A stretch of 64,000 nt of DNA, from the NCBI RefSeq assembly GCF_000277815.2, contig NC_018475.1:124001-188000 (forward strand). The letters run 5' to 3'. The stretch comes from Encephalitozoon hellem ATCC 50504 (taxonomy: Eukaryota > Microsporidia > Unikaryonidae). Shown here in pieces: positions 1 through 9,627 of the stretch. The notes under the pieces were generated by a model. It was not told where the DNA came from. It was given only the letters and a program-made list of their open reading frames with translations, and ran no database searches. The position numbers and the translations under genes were made by a program. Position 1 is the first letter of the stretch; each line of letters starts with the position of its first letter.

Positions 1-50
1 GATAAAAGCTGTTTAATCTATTTCTTGTTTGGAAAGAGCGCAAGCCCCAA

Positions 51-935
51 ATGGAGCATGTTTCCTACTTGTGTGACTTAAGCTTCTATTCGTCATGTGG
101 AGTTGGGGATTCGTTAATTGCGTCTGACAAGATGGGAGCGGTGCATATAGTTGCGCCTGTGATGAGTGTGCTGTGTGTGGATCATTTCAAGAAGGACATC
201 AAGTTCTATCCCATTGATGACGTATGCTTTACTACAGCAGACATGTTCAAGGGAATACGGGTTTGGGATAGATGTCTTGGAGAGGTTGTATATTCCTACA
301 AGGAAGACAGTATTAGGATGCACACATATAGCAAGAATGGGTGCTTGGCGGCTGTTGGAGAGGGGTGTGTGAAGCTTTACGACCTCCGAGTCAGATACAA
401 TATCGATGCAGTGCCTCTGAGGATGTGCAGGAAGGCCGAGTGGGGAAATGATAGGATATACTGTATCAATGATGAGTGTGTGGTTGAGTATGACACCCGG
501 AACACAAGCAGTATGGTGTGTGAGGAGAAGAGTGAGGCACAGATGAAAAAAAAGGGGATTGAAGGGATTCTTGACTTTGCCAGTGTCAGCCGGGGGGAGT
601 TCTGCACGGTCCGGAGGGGAAATACGGTGTATCTAATGAGGCTGTCTGGGCTCGATGTAATGGAAGGAACAAGAAGAACATCTATTGGGGGTAAGATGAT
701 AAAGGTTAAGGATTCTCCTGATGACTTTGTGATTGGGACAGTAGATGGAAATGGAATAGGCTTTTACGAATACAAGGATACCTGGACACATGAGTTTGAA
801 GGGTTTACAAGTGTGGACTGGATATGGTTTGGAAAGAGCAAGACCTACATGTTTGCGGATAGAAAGGCATATTTTATGGAGGGAGGATACGAAAGGTTCA
901 AGAGTGTTATGAGAGGGGGGCCAGTGAGGGAATGA
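51..935 (+). CDS. WD40-like beta-propeller protein, unassigned
   Basis: The 294-residue product has WD-like blades: GIRVWDR around residue 67 and VKLYDLR around 107, followed by beta-rich blades in which the WD dipeptide has decayed. It is probably a small seven-blade propeller acting as a protein-binding scaffold. The motifs do not settle which family member it is; a CSA/ERCC8-like role is only a thought. The ATG at 51 follows a CCC motif (gccccaaATGG), the start context common in this genome. It is the first of four same-strand genes, three of which encode WD proteins. Confidence 0.6.
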   Translation: MEHVSYLCDLSFYSSCGVGDSLIASDKMGAVHIVAPVMSVLCVDHFKKDIKFYPIDDVCFTTADMFKGIRVWDRCLGEVVYSYKEDSIRMHTYSKNGCLAAVGEGCVKLYDLRVRYNIDAVPLRMCRKAEWGNDRIYCINDECVVEYDTRNTSSMVCEEKSEAQMKKKGIEGILDFASVSRGEFCTVRRGNTVYLMRLSGLDVMEGTRRTSIGGKMIKVKDSPDDFVIGTVDGNGIGFYEYKDTWTHEFEGFTSVDWIWFGKSKTYMFADRKAYFMEGGYERFKSVMRGGPVRE

Positions 936-1000
936 ATGGAATATGCCATTGCAGTCTATTGAGAATAAAAATGGCCTGAGTTTATGGGGCCATAAACAAA

Positions 1001-3166
1001 ATGAAATTCAAGAGAACGATACAGAAAACATTTGGATCGTCGAAAGTGAAGAGCATACAGATGCATCCCACGAAGGCGATGGCGATCATAGGATTGTTCA
1101 GCGGGTCAGTGCAGATCTGGGATACGGAAAAGATGTGCATGCTGAATGACATCCATGTATCGAATGAGCCTATCCGAACCTGTATGATTCTAAGCAAGAT
1201 GGATTGGCTTCTTGTGGGGAGCGACGATGGAAATGTCAGTGTGTATGAGCTGGGAAAGTACAGAAAGATCAAAACACTTCATGCACATGACGACTTCATT
1301 AGAAAGATCGAGGGTCATCCACAGGACTCACTGTTTCTGACTGCCTCTGATGATGCAACGATGAAGATGTGGGCATATGAAGGGGAAATCAGCCAAAAGA
1401 TGGTTTACACAGGCCACACGCATTTTGTGATGGACGTGTGTTTCTATCCAAATGACAGCAGCAAGTTTGTTTCGTGCTCCTTAGATTCGACGATCAAGGT
1501 GTGGAACGTGGGCCAGGCGCATTGTATAAAAACATTCAAAGGACATACATCTGGAATAAACAGCATATGCTTCCTTAGCGGGGACTATTTGGTTTCTGGG
1601 GCTGATGACCTGATGCTGAAGGTCTGGGACTTTCAGACGACTCAGTGTATAACAACTCTTTCTGGGCATACAAACAATATCAACAAGGTGTATCCGCTTG
1701 CCGGCTTTCCGTTGTTTGCCTCGTGCGGAGAGGACGGAAGTGTAAGACTATGGAACAACAAAACGTTCAAGCAGGAGGATCTACTTATGCTACAGGGGGG
1801 AAGGGTCTGGGATGTGAAGGAGAAAAACGGAAAGATGGTTGTTGGTTGTGACGAGGAGCTTATTTTTATTGATGCACATCAGGGGACGTCTTTGGTCAGG
1901 ATGAGCAGGAGCAGGATATTCTATTCTGTTTCTGGGTCTATTTTCGGAGCCAAGAGCGGAAACATAGGTGTGGTCAAGGAGCTGTGTAATGTTGGGTTTT
2001 ATCCTGATGAGCTAGAGGTTTCTCCGAGCGGGAAGACAATAGCAGTTGGAAATGAGGGGGAGTTTCAGATATTTTCATCCCTGGGGTTCCGAAACAAGTT
2101 TAATGGGGAGGGAAGAGACTTTCACTTCATAAGTGACGACGAGTTTATTGTGAGAAACGGAGATGAGGTGAGGTTTTACAAGAAAACAGAGGTCACCGGG
2201 GTCATTGAGATAAAGGGCATTAGCAAGCTGTTTTTCCTGAGCACCGCTTTAATAGGATGCAATGTTTGCGACCAGACAAGGATCTATTCGTCGTCTGGAG
2301 AGTTCATTTTATCCATCGACGATGCTTCTGACCACCTAGTCATGGTTGGAGACTTTTTAGTTGCATGCGGAGCATTGATAAGGATATACAGGGTGAACCA
2401 TGAGGTCATCAATGGATTCATTGAGCAGGAGATTGAGGTTCCCGAGGAGGGGATAACCGATGCATTAACGCATGTTGGAACTGAATACTACTCGGTTTCG
2501 TCATGGTGCACAGGAGACGGGATATTCTACTTTGTGTCGAATAATAAGGGATACTACCTTATCTTGGGCGACAGGCTTTATGTACATCACTTTTCACCTA
2601 TTGACGGAATAGCTGCGGGTGTTGAAGACGGGACTCTATTCTATCTTCATGGCAAGGATATTGAGTCAAAAAAGATCGACATGGAGTTTCTCGAATTCCA
2701 GAGGTCTGTGATACTTGGGAAGGAGTATAGGATCACGGAGGGGATACGCAGCAAGGCAATTGCATTTTTTGAGTCTCTAGAAATGCACGAGAGGGCTCTA
2801 GATCTTTGCAACGATGATAATCAGAAGTTTGAGATTCTCCTGAAGTTAGATAGATATGACGAGGCGTTTTCAAAGGCAAACAGCATAGTCAAGTACGACA
2901 AGCTCGGAAGATACTTCCTCAAGGCAGGGGAGCTGTCTAAGGCGTCTGAGTGCTTTCTCAGATCAAAGAACTGGGAGAGCCTCCTCCTTGCAGATATCTT
3001 ATCTGGGAAAAGGAATCTTAGTGTTGCTGGAACAGAATGCAGAAAGGAGGGGAGGCTTAACCATGCATTCTTTGCATATCTAAAGGGTGGCCAGTATGGA
3101 GAATGTGCAAAGTTGCTAGAGGGCACACCTTTCTCATCGCTGTTTTGCAAAAACTACCTTGATTAA
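1001..3166 (+). CDS. SEC27: Coatomer beta' subunit (beta'-COP)
   Basis: The 721-residue protein begins like Sec27/COPB2: a basic N-terminus, then HPT blade starts, SDD and SADD strands, and blades ending in IWD, KMWAY, KVWN, KVWD and RLWN over about residues 1-260. A second propeller region follows to about 560, then an alpha-solenoid rich in ALDL/AFSKA-type helices. It would sit in the COPI coat that carries Golgi-to-ER retrograde vesicles and binds KKxx cargo tails. It is shorter than the roughly 890 residues of yeast Sec27, mainly because the C-terminus is trimmed. The start is the first ATG of the frame. Confidence 0.88.
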   Translation: MKFKRTIQKTFGSSKVKSIQMHPTKAMAIIGLFSGSVQIWDTEKMCMLNDIHVSNEPIRTCMILSKMDWLLVGSDDGNVSVYELGKYRKIKTLHAHDDFIRKIEGHPQDSLFLTASDDATMKMWAYEGEISQKMVYTGHTHFVMDVCFYPNDSSKFVSCSLDSTIKVWNVGQAHCIKTFKGHTSGINSICFLSGDYLVSGADDLMLKVWDFQTTQCITTLSGHTNNINKVYPLAGFPLFASCGEDGSVRLWNNKTFKQEDLLMLQGGRVWDVKEKNGKMVVGCDEELIFIDAHQGTSLVRMSRSRIFYSVSGSIFGAKSGNIGVVKELCNVGFYPDELEVSPSGKTIAVGNEGEFQIFSSLGFRNKFNGEGRDFHFISDDEFIVRNGDEVRFYKKTEVTGVIEIKGISKLFFLSTALIGCNVCDQTRIYSSSGEFILSIDDASDHLVMVGDFLVACGALIRIYRVNHEVINGFIEQEIEVPEEGITDALTHVGTEYYSVSSWCTGDGIFYFVSNNKGYYLILGDRLYVHHFSPIDGIAAGVEDGTLFYLHGKDIESKKIDMEFLEFQRSVILGKEYRITEGIRSKAIAFFESLEMHERALDLCNDDNQKFEILLKLDRYDEAFSKANSIVKYDKLGRYFLKAGELSKASECFLRSKNWESLLLADILSGKRNLSVAGTECRKEGRLNHAFFAYLKGGQYGECAKLLEGTPFSSLFCKNYLD

Positions 3167-3225
3167 ATAAGTTTGTCTCTTTAAAACTCTGTTCCTTCAT
3201 AAGTAGTGGCTACAGGAATCCCTGA

Positions 3226-4299
3226 ATGGAGGAACTAAAAAAATGGTATCCAATCGAGGTGACGACGCATAACCTGCACTTCCATGAGGAAGCGTCTATA
3301 TTTACAATGCATGGAAATGAGAAGTTCATAGCAACTGGGGGAGGAGATAGAGATATAAGGCTATGGAGGGTGGAGAAGGATGTATCCAAGGGAACGGATT
3401 TTTGTTATACTACAGCGATTGACTCTTCGATAAAGATAAAGTACCATACTGTGCTCTCTGGGCATCATAGAAGTGTGAACTGCGTTAGATTTAACGGAGA
3501 CGTACTAGCATCCTGCTCTGATGGAGGAGAGGTTATATTGTGGGAGAAGGAAAGGCCCTATGTGGTAAGAAGGATCGATGGAGACGATGCATATGAGCTT
3601 GTGTGGGGATGCGGACATCTCTTTGTCGGATTTTCTAGCGGAAATATACTGGTATATCAAGTGGTTTCAAATAATGAATCTGATGCTACCAATGCAGCAA
3701 ATGAAGGAAGCTCTAACGAAGCTTCAGATAGGGGGTCTTTTTCTGGGAAAGACAATCAAGGGGTATCTGCTAGGCTGGTGCAGAAGATAAAGTGCCATGA
3801 AGACATAGTCCAGGGCCTGGCATTCAACAGTCGCTTCAATGTTCTGACATCTTTAAGCAAGGACCGTACAGGAAAGACGTTCCTATTTACAGATAAGCTT
3901 GTAGAGATAGAAAAGATGGAGTACTATGACAACGACAAGCTGTTTTCCACAGGAAGAGGGTTCTTTAGGAGGCTTTCGTATTCTCCTGATGGAAAGCTCT
4001 TGTATCTTGTATGCTGTAGATCGAACAGTGTCGTGGTGCTTCACTATCCGTTCAGAATGGAGCATGTGTATGCAACAATAGGCCCCTTTGACTCTGAACC
4101 TCTGAAGGTTGTGTGCGAAAGGGACAAGGTATTTGTCACGACAAAGAAGAGCTTGTACATGATTGCTCATAACAGGCTGGGGTTCTGCGTAGACAACATC
4201 TCGTTTATGACGATAACCGATGGCCATGTGTTTGATGGCATTTGCTTTCTATCCTCCCTGGATGGATTTGTATCATCTGTGCGCATGAAGGGAGACTAG
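3226..4299 (+). CDS. CAC2: Chromatin assembly factor 1 subunit p60 (CAC2/CHAF1B)
   Basis: The WD-repeat protein has 357 residues. The N-terminal blade (ATGGGDRDIRLWRV), a blade beginning HHRSVNCVRF, a HEDIVQGLAF blade followed by LSKDRT, and an FRRLSYSPDG blade occur in the order typical of CAF-1 p60. Its expected role is deposition of H3-H4 behind replication forks together with the large CAF-1 subunit. A Ser/Asn-rich low-complexity insert lies around residues 145-180. It follows SEC27 by 59 bp and precedes the DRG gene by 42 bp on the same strand. Confidence 0.72.
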   Translation: MEELKKWYPIEVTTHNLHFHEEASIFTMHGNEKFIATGGGDRDIRLWRVEKDVSKGTDFCYTTAIDSSIKIKYHTVLSGHHRSVNCVRFNGDVLASCSDGGEVILWEKERPYVVRRIDGDDAYELVWGCGHLFVGFSSGNILVYQVVSNNESDATNAANEGSSNEASDRGSFSGKDNQGVSARLVQKIKCHEDIVQGLAFNSRFNVLTSLSKDRTGKTFLFTDKLVEIEKMEYYDNDKLFSTGRGFFRRLSYSPDGKLLYLVCCRSNSVVVLHYPFRMEHVYATIGPFDSEPLKVVCERDKVFVTTKKSLYMIAHNRLGFCVDNISFMTITDGHVFDGICFLSSLDGFVSSVRMKGD

Positions 4300-4341
4300 A
4301 CTATTTGGCAGTAATATTTGCAGGGTGGAGAGAGCCCTTGG

Positions 4342-5430
4342 ATGGGGATCCAGGATAAAATTAACGAGATAGAGGCTGAGATGGCCAGGACGCAGAAGAA
4401 TAAGAAGACGGAGCACCATCTCGGGGTTCTCAAGGCAAAGCTTGCAAGATACAGGCATGAGCTCGATGCACCAAAGGCCAAGACTTCCAAGGGAGAGGGA
4501 TTTGAGGTTTCGAAGAGTGGGGATGCACGGGTTGTGTTAATTGGGTTTCCCAGTGTTGGAAAGTCGACTCTGCTCTCGAAGATTACAAACACACATAGCA
4601 AGGCAGCAGAACATGAGTTTACCACTCTGGAGTGCATATCCGGCAAGATGTGTTTGAACGGAACATGGATCCAGGTCCTAGATCTTCCGGGAATTGTTTC
4701 TGGGGCTTCACAGAACAGGGGGAGAGGGAGGCAGGTGATAAGCATTGCAAGGACAGCCGACCTGATATTGATGGTTCTCGACCCCCGAAGGTATGAAGAC
4801 AAAAAGATACTTGAAAACGAGCTGCATGAGATGGGGATAAGGCTGAACAAGAAGAAGCCAGACATATCGCTTACGTATACAACGAGCGGGGGAATTAACA
4901 TCGGGGTAGTATGCCAGCTCACAAGGACGACCGAGGAGACTATAAGGGCGATTCTAAGGGAGTACAAGATCAACAATTGCCAGATGTTTGTAAGAGAAGA
5001 TGTATGTGATGACGACATTATAGATGTTGTTAGTGGGACCTGTGTTTACGTGGATTGCCTGTATGTATACAATAAGATAGATGAGCTTTCTCTAGAGGAT
5101 TTTAATAAAGTTGCAGAGTATCCTAACAGTACGCCCATAAGCTGCCAGAAAGGATGGAATATCGACATGTTGCTCGAGGATGTATGGGCTAAGCTAAGGC
5201 TCACAAGGGTTTACACGAAGAAGAAGGGGATGTTCCCCGCTTTAGACGACCCTGTTGTAATCAGAGAAGGAGGAACGGTGAGGGACCTATGCGCCCACAT
5301 CCACAAGGACTTTCTCCTAAGCTTTAAGCATGCTTTGGTTTGGGGAACCAGTGCAAAGCATAGTCCACAGAAAGTTGGGCTTGGACATACATTGGAGGAC
5401 GAAGACGTCGTTCAAATATTTCTCAAGTAA
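4342..5430 (+). CDS. RBG2: Developmentally regulated GTP-binding protein, DRG2 type
   Basis: This 362-residue Obg-family GTPase has a basic helical N-terminus, KGEGFEV, G1 GFPSVGKST, G3 DLPGI, the GRGRQVI stretch, G4 NKID and a C-terminal TGS domain ending in EDEDVVQI. The sequences CLYVYNKID, YTKKKG and HALVWGTSAKHSPQKVG fit DRG2/Rbg2 better than DRG1. The family associates with translating ribosomes and relieves stalling with a DFRP partner. The frame stays open upstream, but its first ATG is 4342 and gives the usual family length. It ends one base before the convergent PP4R3 stop codon. Confidence 0.85.
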   Translation: MGIQDKINEIEAEMARTQKNKKTEHHLGVLKAKLARYRHELDAPKAKTSKGEGFEVSKSGDARVVLIGFPSVGKSTLLSKITNTHSKAAEHEFTTLECISGKMCLNGTWIQVLDLPGIVSGASQNRGRGRQVISIARTADLILMVLDPRRYEDKKILENELHEMGIRLNKKKPDISLTYTTSGGINIGVVCQLTRTTEETIRAILREYKINNCQMFVREDVCDDDIIDVVSGTCVYVDCLYVYNKIDELSLEDFNKVAEYPNSTPISCQKGWNIDMLLEDVWAKLRLTRVYTKKKGMFPALDDPVVIREGGTVRDLCAHIHKDFLLSFKHALVWGTSAKHSPQKVGLGHTLEDEDVVQIFLK

Positions 5431-5431
5431 C

Positions 5432-6739
5432 CTAGCTCTGGGCGTATTTATCAAGATATGTTTTCATATCGCCATTTGCCTCGGTGAATGCCTGTAAGAA
5501 TATGGAATATGCAGCGTCTCTTTGTCTCTGCCTGTACATTCCTGCAACATTCCTGAATAGATCGTTCCTTATGAAATATTTGTGGATGAATCTGCTGCCG
5601 CAGGATACAATCTGGAGGAGCACCTTTGAGATGAACACCGGGCTCATGCTGTTTTTGTGCCTGGATGCAAATATCCGCTCCATCAGTCCTGTGTTAACCA
5701 GAAGCTCTCTTGTCCTAAATCCATGGTTGGCAAGCAAATACAACAAAAGATTCTGCAAGTCTGGATGGGATTCTAGGCTGTCAAAGAGACCCGAGACCTC
5801 CATGTAGAACATGTCCAGCTTTTCGGGTTTACACACATCCAGCAAGACATACAGTCCTTCTATGACATACAAAAGGCCATCATCAAAACTCTTTTCACCT
5901 ATTAAACTCTTGGTTTTATATAGAATACGCGCAAAGTCAATTGCCTCTGACATCTTCTCTCTGAATATAAAGCAGAGATAGTAGAAAGTCTCGAAGAAGT
6001 ACTCGTTATCTCTGTAGATCCTCTCCAAGTACGCTTCTACATTTCCAACTTTACAGCTGCTCCCTCCACACTTCTTGAGGAAATCTCTTATCTCTTCATC
6101 AGACATTTCTGCCACCTTGCTCTCATTCCTTGTCAACTCTTGCTTGCTCATCATGACAAGAAAGCCTTCATAGACCCTTGCAGTGTCCTCATCTAGATTT
6201 TTTGCCACGACTTCTCTATAGAACCCATATGGTGTGATCTTATTACTGAAAGAAACACCAAACAACTCAAATACCTTCTCCCCGTTTTCCAGCAGCATTC
6301 TGAACAAGTGGAAGCTCTCCATCCTTAGAAGATCGAGCACGCCATCTCTACTTTCAAGCATCTTTCCAAATACAGAGGCATCCATGTATTTGCTTGTCCT
6401 GAGGAGACTCGAAAAGACGCCTGCTCCCCTTTCTGAAGCCTCTTCTATGCCCATACCATCTTTGCCCAGGATATCTCTTTCAACGAACTCGACAAAATCA
6501 TCTCGAATCTTTTCAGTCTCAAAGCAGACAGCATACTCCTCAATGTCGTCGTATACAATTGCAACGTGTCTCTCTGACTTCCCACACTGCTTCTCGATAA
6601 GCAGTATCTCAAAGCACTTGCCTGTCCCGTCATCTTCAATAAAAATGCAGCCATTTTCAATACGGAAGACTATTCCCATGCACATCTCTTCCCATTCATC
6701 ATTCACATTCCTGAAGACCCTAGCCCTTACAGGAATCAT
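5432..6739 (-). CDS. PSY2: Protein phosphatase 4 regulatory subunit 3 (SMEK/Psy2)
   Basis: The product is 435 residues. An EVH1/PH-like N-terminal domain (residues 1-95) starts with IPVRARVFRN and contains the WEEMCMGIVFR stretch. Helical SMEK/DUF625 repeats follow, including FHLFRMLLENGEKVFELFG and FRTRELLVNTG. The family targets PP4 to substrates in DNA-damage and nutrient signalling. Yeast Psy2 has about 858 residues, so this copy is roughly half size and lacks the acidic tail. The frame extends upstream into BET2 territory; ATG 6739 directly precedes the conserved domain and is the preferred start. It lies 67 bp downstream of BET2 on the same strand. Confidence 0.78.
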   Translation of the reverse strand: MIPVRARVFRNVNDEWEEMCMGIVFRIENGCIFIEDDGTGKCFEILLIEKQCGKSERHVAIVYDDIEEYAVCFETEKIRDDFVEFVERDILGKDGMGIEEASERGAGVFSSLLRTSKYMDASVFGKMLESRDGVLDLLRMESFHLFRMLLENGEKVFELFGVSFSNKITPYGFYREVVAKNLDEDTARVYEGFLVMMSKQELTRNESKVAEMSDEEIRDFLKKCGGSSCKVGNVEAYLERIYRDNEYFFETFYYLCFIFREKMSEAIDFARILYKTKSLIGEKSFDDGLLYVIEGLYVLLDVCKPEKLDMFYMEVSGLFDSLESHPDLQNLLLYLLANHGFRTRELLVNTGLMERIFASRHKNSMSPVFISKVLLQIVSCGSRFIHKYFIRNDLFRNVAGMYRQRQRDAAYSIFLQAFTEANGDMKTYLDKYAQS

Positions 6740-6806
6740 CGGGGATTTCCCACAAGAAAGATATTCACTAAAGGAACATGTATTTATTCGTGCACAATAG
6801 AATACA

Positions 6807-7763
6807 CTATAGCCCAAACCCAGGATCAATCTTTTTAACCCCCTTATAGCCCAGCAACGAAAGCCCTGCCAGGGCAAACATAAGGTGATACAGGTCTGCC
6901 TCGTTCCCGGGCCTGTCAGAAAACCCACCGGACCGCCCTTGGCACGAAAATATGAACTTTGCAAGTTCCTTTTGATTCACATGGCTTTCTCTTCCAATAA
7001 GCACAAGGGAAGAGTACGCCCAGAAGGAATAGCAAACATCTTCTTTCTTGCTTACCCTTCCTGAAAGGCCTCCTGAGCTCGTCTGCTTCATTGCTATGAA
7101 TCTTGTCACTCCCTCCACATCTACCGATCCAAGGGCCCCGAGCGATCTTAGCGTACTCAGACAACAGAACACCTGTGCAGCATGGGATTCAGCACCTTCA
7201 ACCGCGCCAAATCCTCCGTCCAGGTTGTAGCATCTCTGAGTGTATAGAACAATCGCCTTTGTGTCAATGCCAACCTCGGATAGAAATTCGCCACATATGG
7301 GATTTGATAGGCTTTTGGAATCGAAGTCACCCTTTTCGAGGAGAGATAGTAGGTGTAACCCCAGCACGGCACAGCAATTGATTCGAGTGTCTATCTCTCC
7401 ATAGATGTCGTTGTAGAAGTACCCTTCAGGTTGTAGTAGCTTCGATATAAATGACACAGTGCTTCTATCACTGTAATGGATGCGATAGATGTAGAGTATC
7501 TGCAATGCATTAAATGTGCTCGTTATGTTCGAGGAGTATCCTGCACATCCCCCGAACCCTCCATCCTCATTCCTACATCTCATAACATAATCGACAACTC
7601 TACTCTTCATCTCCTCCACTTCCTCCATTCCTAACATCGACAGGGAATTCACAGACCAGTATATGGTATTAAGTCTGGATGGCTCAGTCAGGTAATACAG
7701 AAGGTTCTTTGTGTGGATAGTCCTTTGGATAAAAGAAAAATGCTCATCCACCTTCAGTTCCAT
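6807..7763 (-). CDS. BET2: Rab geranylgeranyltransferase beta subunit
   Basis: This 318-residue prenyltransferase beta subunit shows the repeated QxxxGGF-like units: CRNEDGGFGG, YNLDGGFGAVEGAESHAAQ, TSSGGLSGR and CQGRSGGFSDRPG. The IYGEIDTR strand, the zinc-ligand region DVCYSFWA, and DLYHLMFALAGLSLLGY match type II (Rab) GGTase beta better than the farnesyl or GGTase-I subunits. It would geranylgeranylate Rab C-termini with Rab escort protein. The frame opens with a GTG at 7832; the first in-frame ATG is 7763, which matches the family N-terminus. It is transcribed divergently from the nucleotide transporter. Confidence 0.85.
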   Translation of the reverse strand: MELKVDEHFSFIQRTIHTKNLLYYLTEPSRLNTIYWSVNSLSMLGMEEVEEMKSRVVDYVMRCRNEDGGFGGCAGYSSNITSTFNALQILYIYRIHYSDRSTVSFISKLLQPEGYFYNDIYGEIDTRINCCAVLGLHLLSLLEKGDFDSKSLSNPICGEFLSEVGIDTKAIVLYTQRCYNLDGGFGAVEGAESHAAQVFCCLSTLRSLGALGSVDVEGVTRFIAMKQTSSGGLSGRVSKKEDVCYSFWAYSSLVLIGRESHVNQKELAKFIFSCQGRSGGFSDRPGNEADLYHLMFALAGLSLLGYKGVKKIDPGFGL

Positions 7764-7927
7764 TCTAGGGTATCTAAATTTATTGTCCTCTTCATAGCTA
7801 TCTATTGAGAGACCGGTAAAGGCAGAGCACACAGTGGCCTTTCTCCGGTCTTGTCATAAAAATAAACATATATCTGATAAACAACATCACTTCAAAAGTA
7901 TTTACATCCAATCAAAACAAAACAAGG

Positions 7928-9607
7928 ATGAATGAAGTGGAAACCAGTAATCGCGATCTTTCCAATGCAGACATCCCTACAGAGGACCAGATAGAGGAAG
8001 AAGCCAATAGCAGGCGGGGGATCTTCAGATACTTCAGGGTGGCAAGGGCAGAATATACTAAGTTTGCCATCCTGGGTTTGATGTTTGGAATAATCGGATT
8101 CATATACTCATTCATGAGGATCCTGAAGGACATGTTTGTGATGGTGAGGCAGGAGCCCACAACAATATTGTTCATCAAGATCTTCTACATCCTTCCGGTT
8201 TCAATGGCCCTCGTGTTCCTCATACAGTACATGCTGGGAACAAAGACCGTCTCCAGAATATTCTCTATCTTCTGTGGGGGATTTGCATCTCTATTCTTTG
8301 TGTGTGGGATTGTGTTTCTGATAGAGGAGCAGGTTTCTCCGTCAAAGTTTCTGTTCAGAGACATGTTCATTGACGGCAAAATGTCGACCAGGGGTCTTAA
8401 TGTCTTCAAGTCAATGCTTCTGACGCTAAATGAGCCTCTTGCAACGATTGTGTTCATCTCTGCAGAAATGTGGGGAAGCCTTGTCCTTTCCTATCTTTTC
8501 CTGAGTTTTCTAAACGAATCGTGCACAATCAAGCAGTTCTCTAGGTTTATTCCTCCACTTATAATCATCACAAACGTATCTCTGTTTCTTTCTGCGACAG
8601 TAGCCGGTGCCTTTTTCAAGCTTCGAGAGAAACTGGCCTTCCAGCAAAACCAGTTTCTTCTTTCAGGTATCTTCATCTCCCAGGGCCTCCTAGTGGTCTC
8701 GGTAATCTTCCTCAAGATATATCTCGAAAGAGTGGTAATGAAGAGGCCTCTGTTCATCGTTTCGTCGGGATCAAGAAGGAAAAAGGCAAAGGCCAATGTG
8801 TCTTTCTCCGAGGGCCTCGAGATAATGTCCCAGTCAAAGCTGTTGCTTGCAATGTCTCTCATCGTACTGTTCTTCAACATTTCCTACAACATGATTGAGT
8901 CTACATTCAAGGTTGGGGTGAAGGTTGCTGCAGAATACTACAACGAGGAAAAGGGAAAGTACTCTGGGAAGTTCAATAGGATCGACCAGTACCTTACCTC
9001 TGTCGTAGTCATATGCCTCAACCTGTCGCCGTTCTCCAGCTATGTGGAGACAAGGGGATTTCTGCTTGTTGGGATCATAACACCGGTCGTGACACTCCTA
9101 GCCATCACGCTTTTCTTGGGATCTGCACTTTACAACACTAGCATGGAGGAATCCGGCATTGGAATTGTGAACGGCCTGTTTCCAAGCGGAAAGCCTCTGT
9201 ATATGCTTGAAAACTATTCCGGAATAATCTTCATGTCACTACTGAAGATCACAAAGTATTCGGCATTTGACATATGTAAAGAAAAGCTTGGAATGAGAAT
9301 CAATCCAACATACAGAGCAAGATTCAAGAGTGTGTACGATGGGATCTTCGGAAAGCTTGGGAAGTCCATAGGGTCCATCTATGGGCTCTTGATGTTTGAG
9401 GCCCTAGATACTGAAGACCTTAGAAAGGCAACGCCAATAACTGCAGGTATCATCTTCATCTTTGTTGTGATGTGGATAAAGGCCATAATCTACCTCTCAA
9501 AGTCCTATGACTCTGCAGTACAGCACAATAGAGACGTAGACATTGATATGACAGATAAGGGCAAAAAGAGCTTGGAGGTATCCGAGCAGCCAAAAGTTGT
9601 AGATTAA
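7928..9607 (+). CDS. NTT: ATP/ADP (nucleotide) transporter, Chlamydia/Rickettsia type
   Basis: This polytopic membrane protein of 559 residues has about 11-12 hydrophobic segments between residues 45 and 535 and charged termini. Tlc/NTT-family features include EYTKFAILGLMFGIIGFIY in the first segment, RILKD just after it, and EPLATIVFISAEMWGSLVLSYLF centrally. Microsporidian NTTs import host ATP, or move nucleotides at the mitosome, and are accepted as laterally acquired from bacteria. The gene is intronless. The first ATG is used. Which paralogue this is (plasma membrane or mitosomal) cannot be told from sequence alone. Confidence 0.92.
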   Translation: MNEVETSNRDLSNADIPTEDQIEEEANSRRGIFRYFRVARAEYTKFAILGLMFGIIGFIYSFMRILKDMFVMVRQEPTTILFIKIFYILPVSMALVFLIQYMLGTKTVSRIFSIFCGGFASLFFVCGIVFLIEEQVSPSKFLFRDMFIDGKMSTRGLNVFKSMLLTLNEPLATIVFISAEMWGSLVLSYLFLSFLNESCTIKQFSRFIPPLIIITNVSLFLSATVAGAFFKLREKLAFQQNQFLLSGIFISQGLLVVSVIFLKIYLERVVMKRPLFIVSSGSRRKKAKANVSFSEGLEIMSQSKLLLAMSLIVLFFNISYNMIESTFKVGVKVAAEYYNEEKGKYSGKFNRIDQYLTSVVVICLNLSPFSSYVETRGFLLVGIITPVVTLLAITLFLGSALYNTSMEESGIGIVNGLFPSGKPLYMLENYSGIIFMSLLKITKYSAFDICKEKLGMRINPTYRARFKSVYDGIFGKLGKSIGSIYGLLMFEALDTEDLRKATPITAGIIFIFVVMWIKAIIYLSKSYDSAVQHNRDVDIDMTDKGKKSLEVSEQPKVVD

Positions 9608-9627
9608 AACCACAATCCAAACTTGTT

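Noticed and set aside
4296..5018. 240-codon open frame antisense to the DRG2 GTPase gene
   Set aside because: The opposite strand encodes a complete GTPase with all motifs. The antisense frame is a by-product of codon bias.
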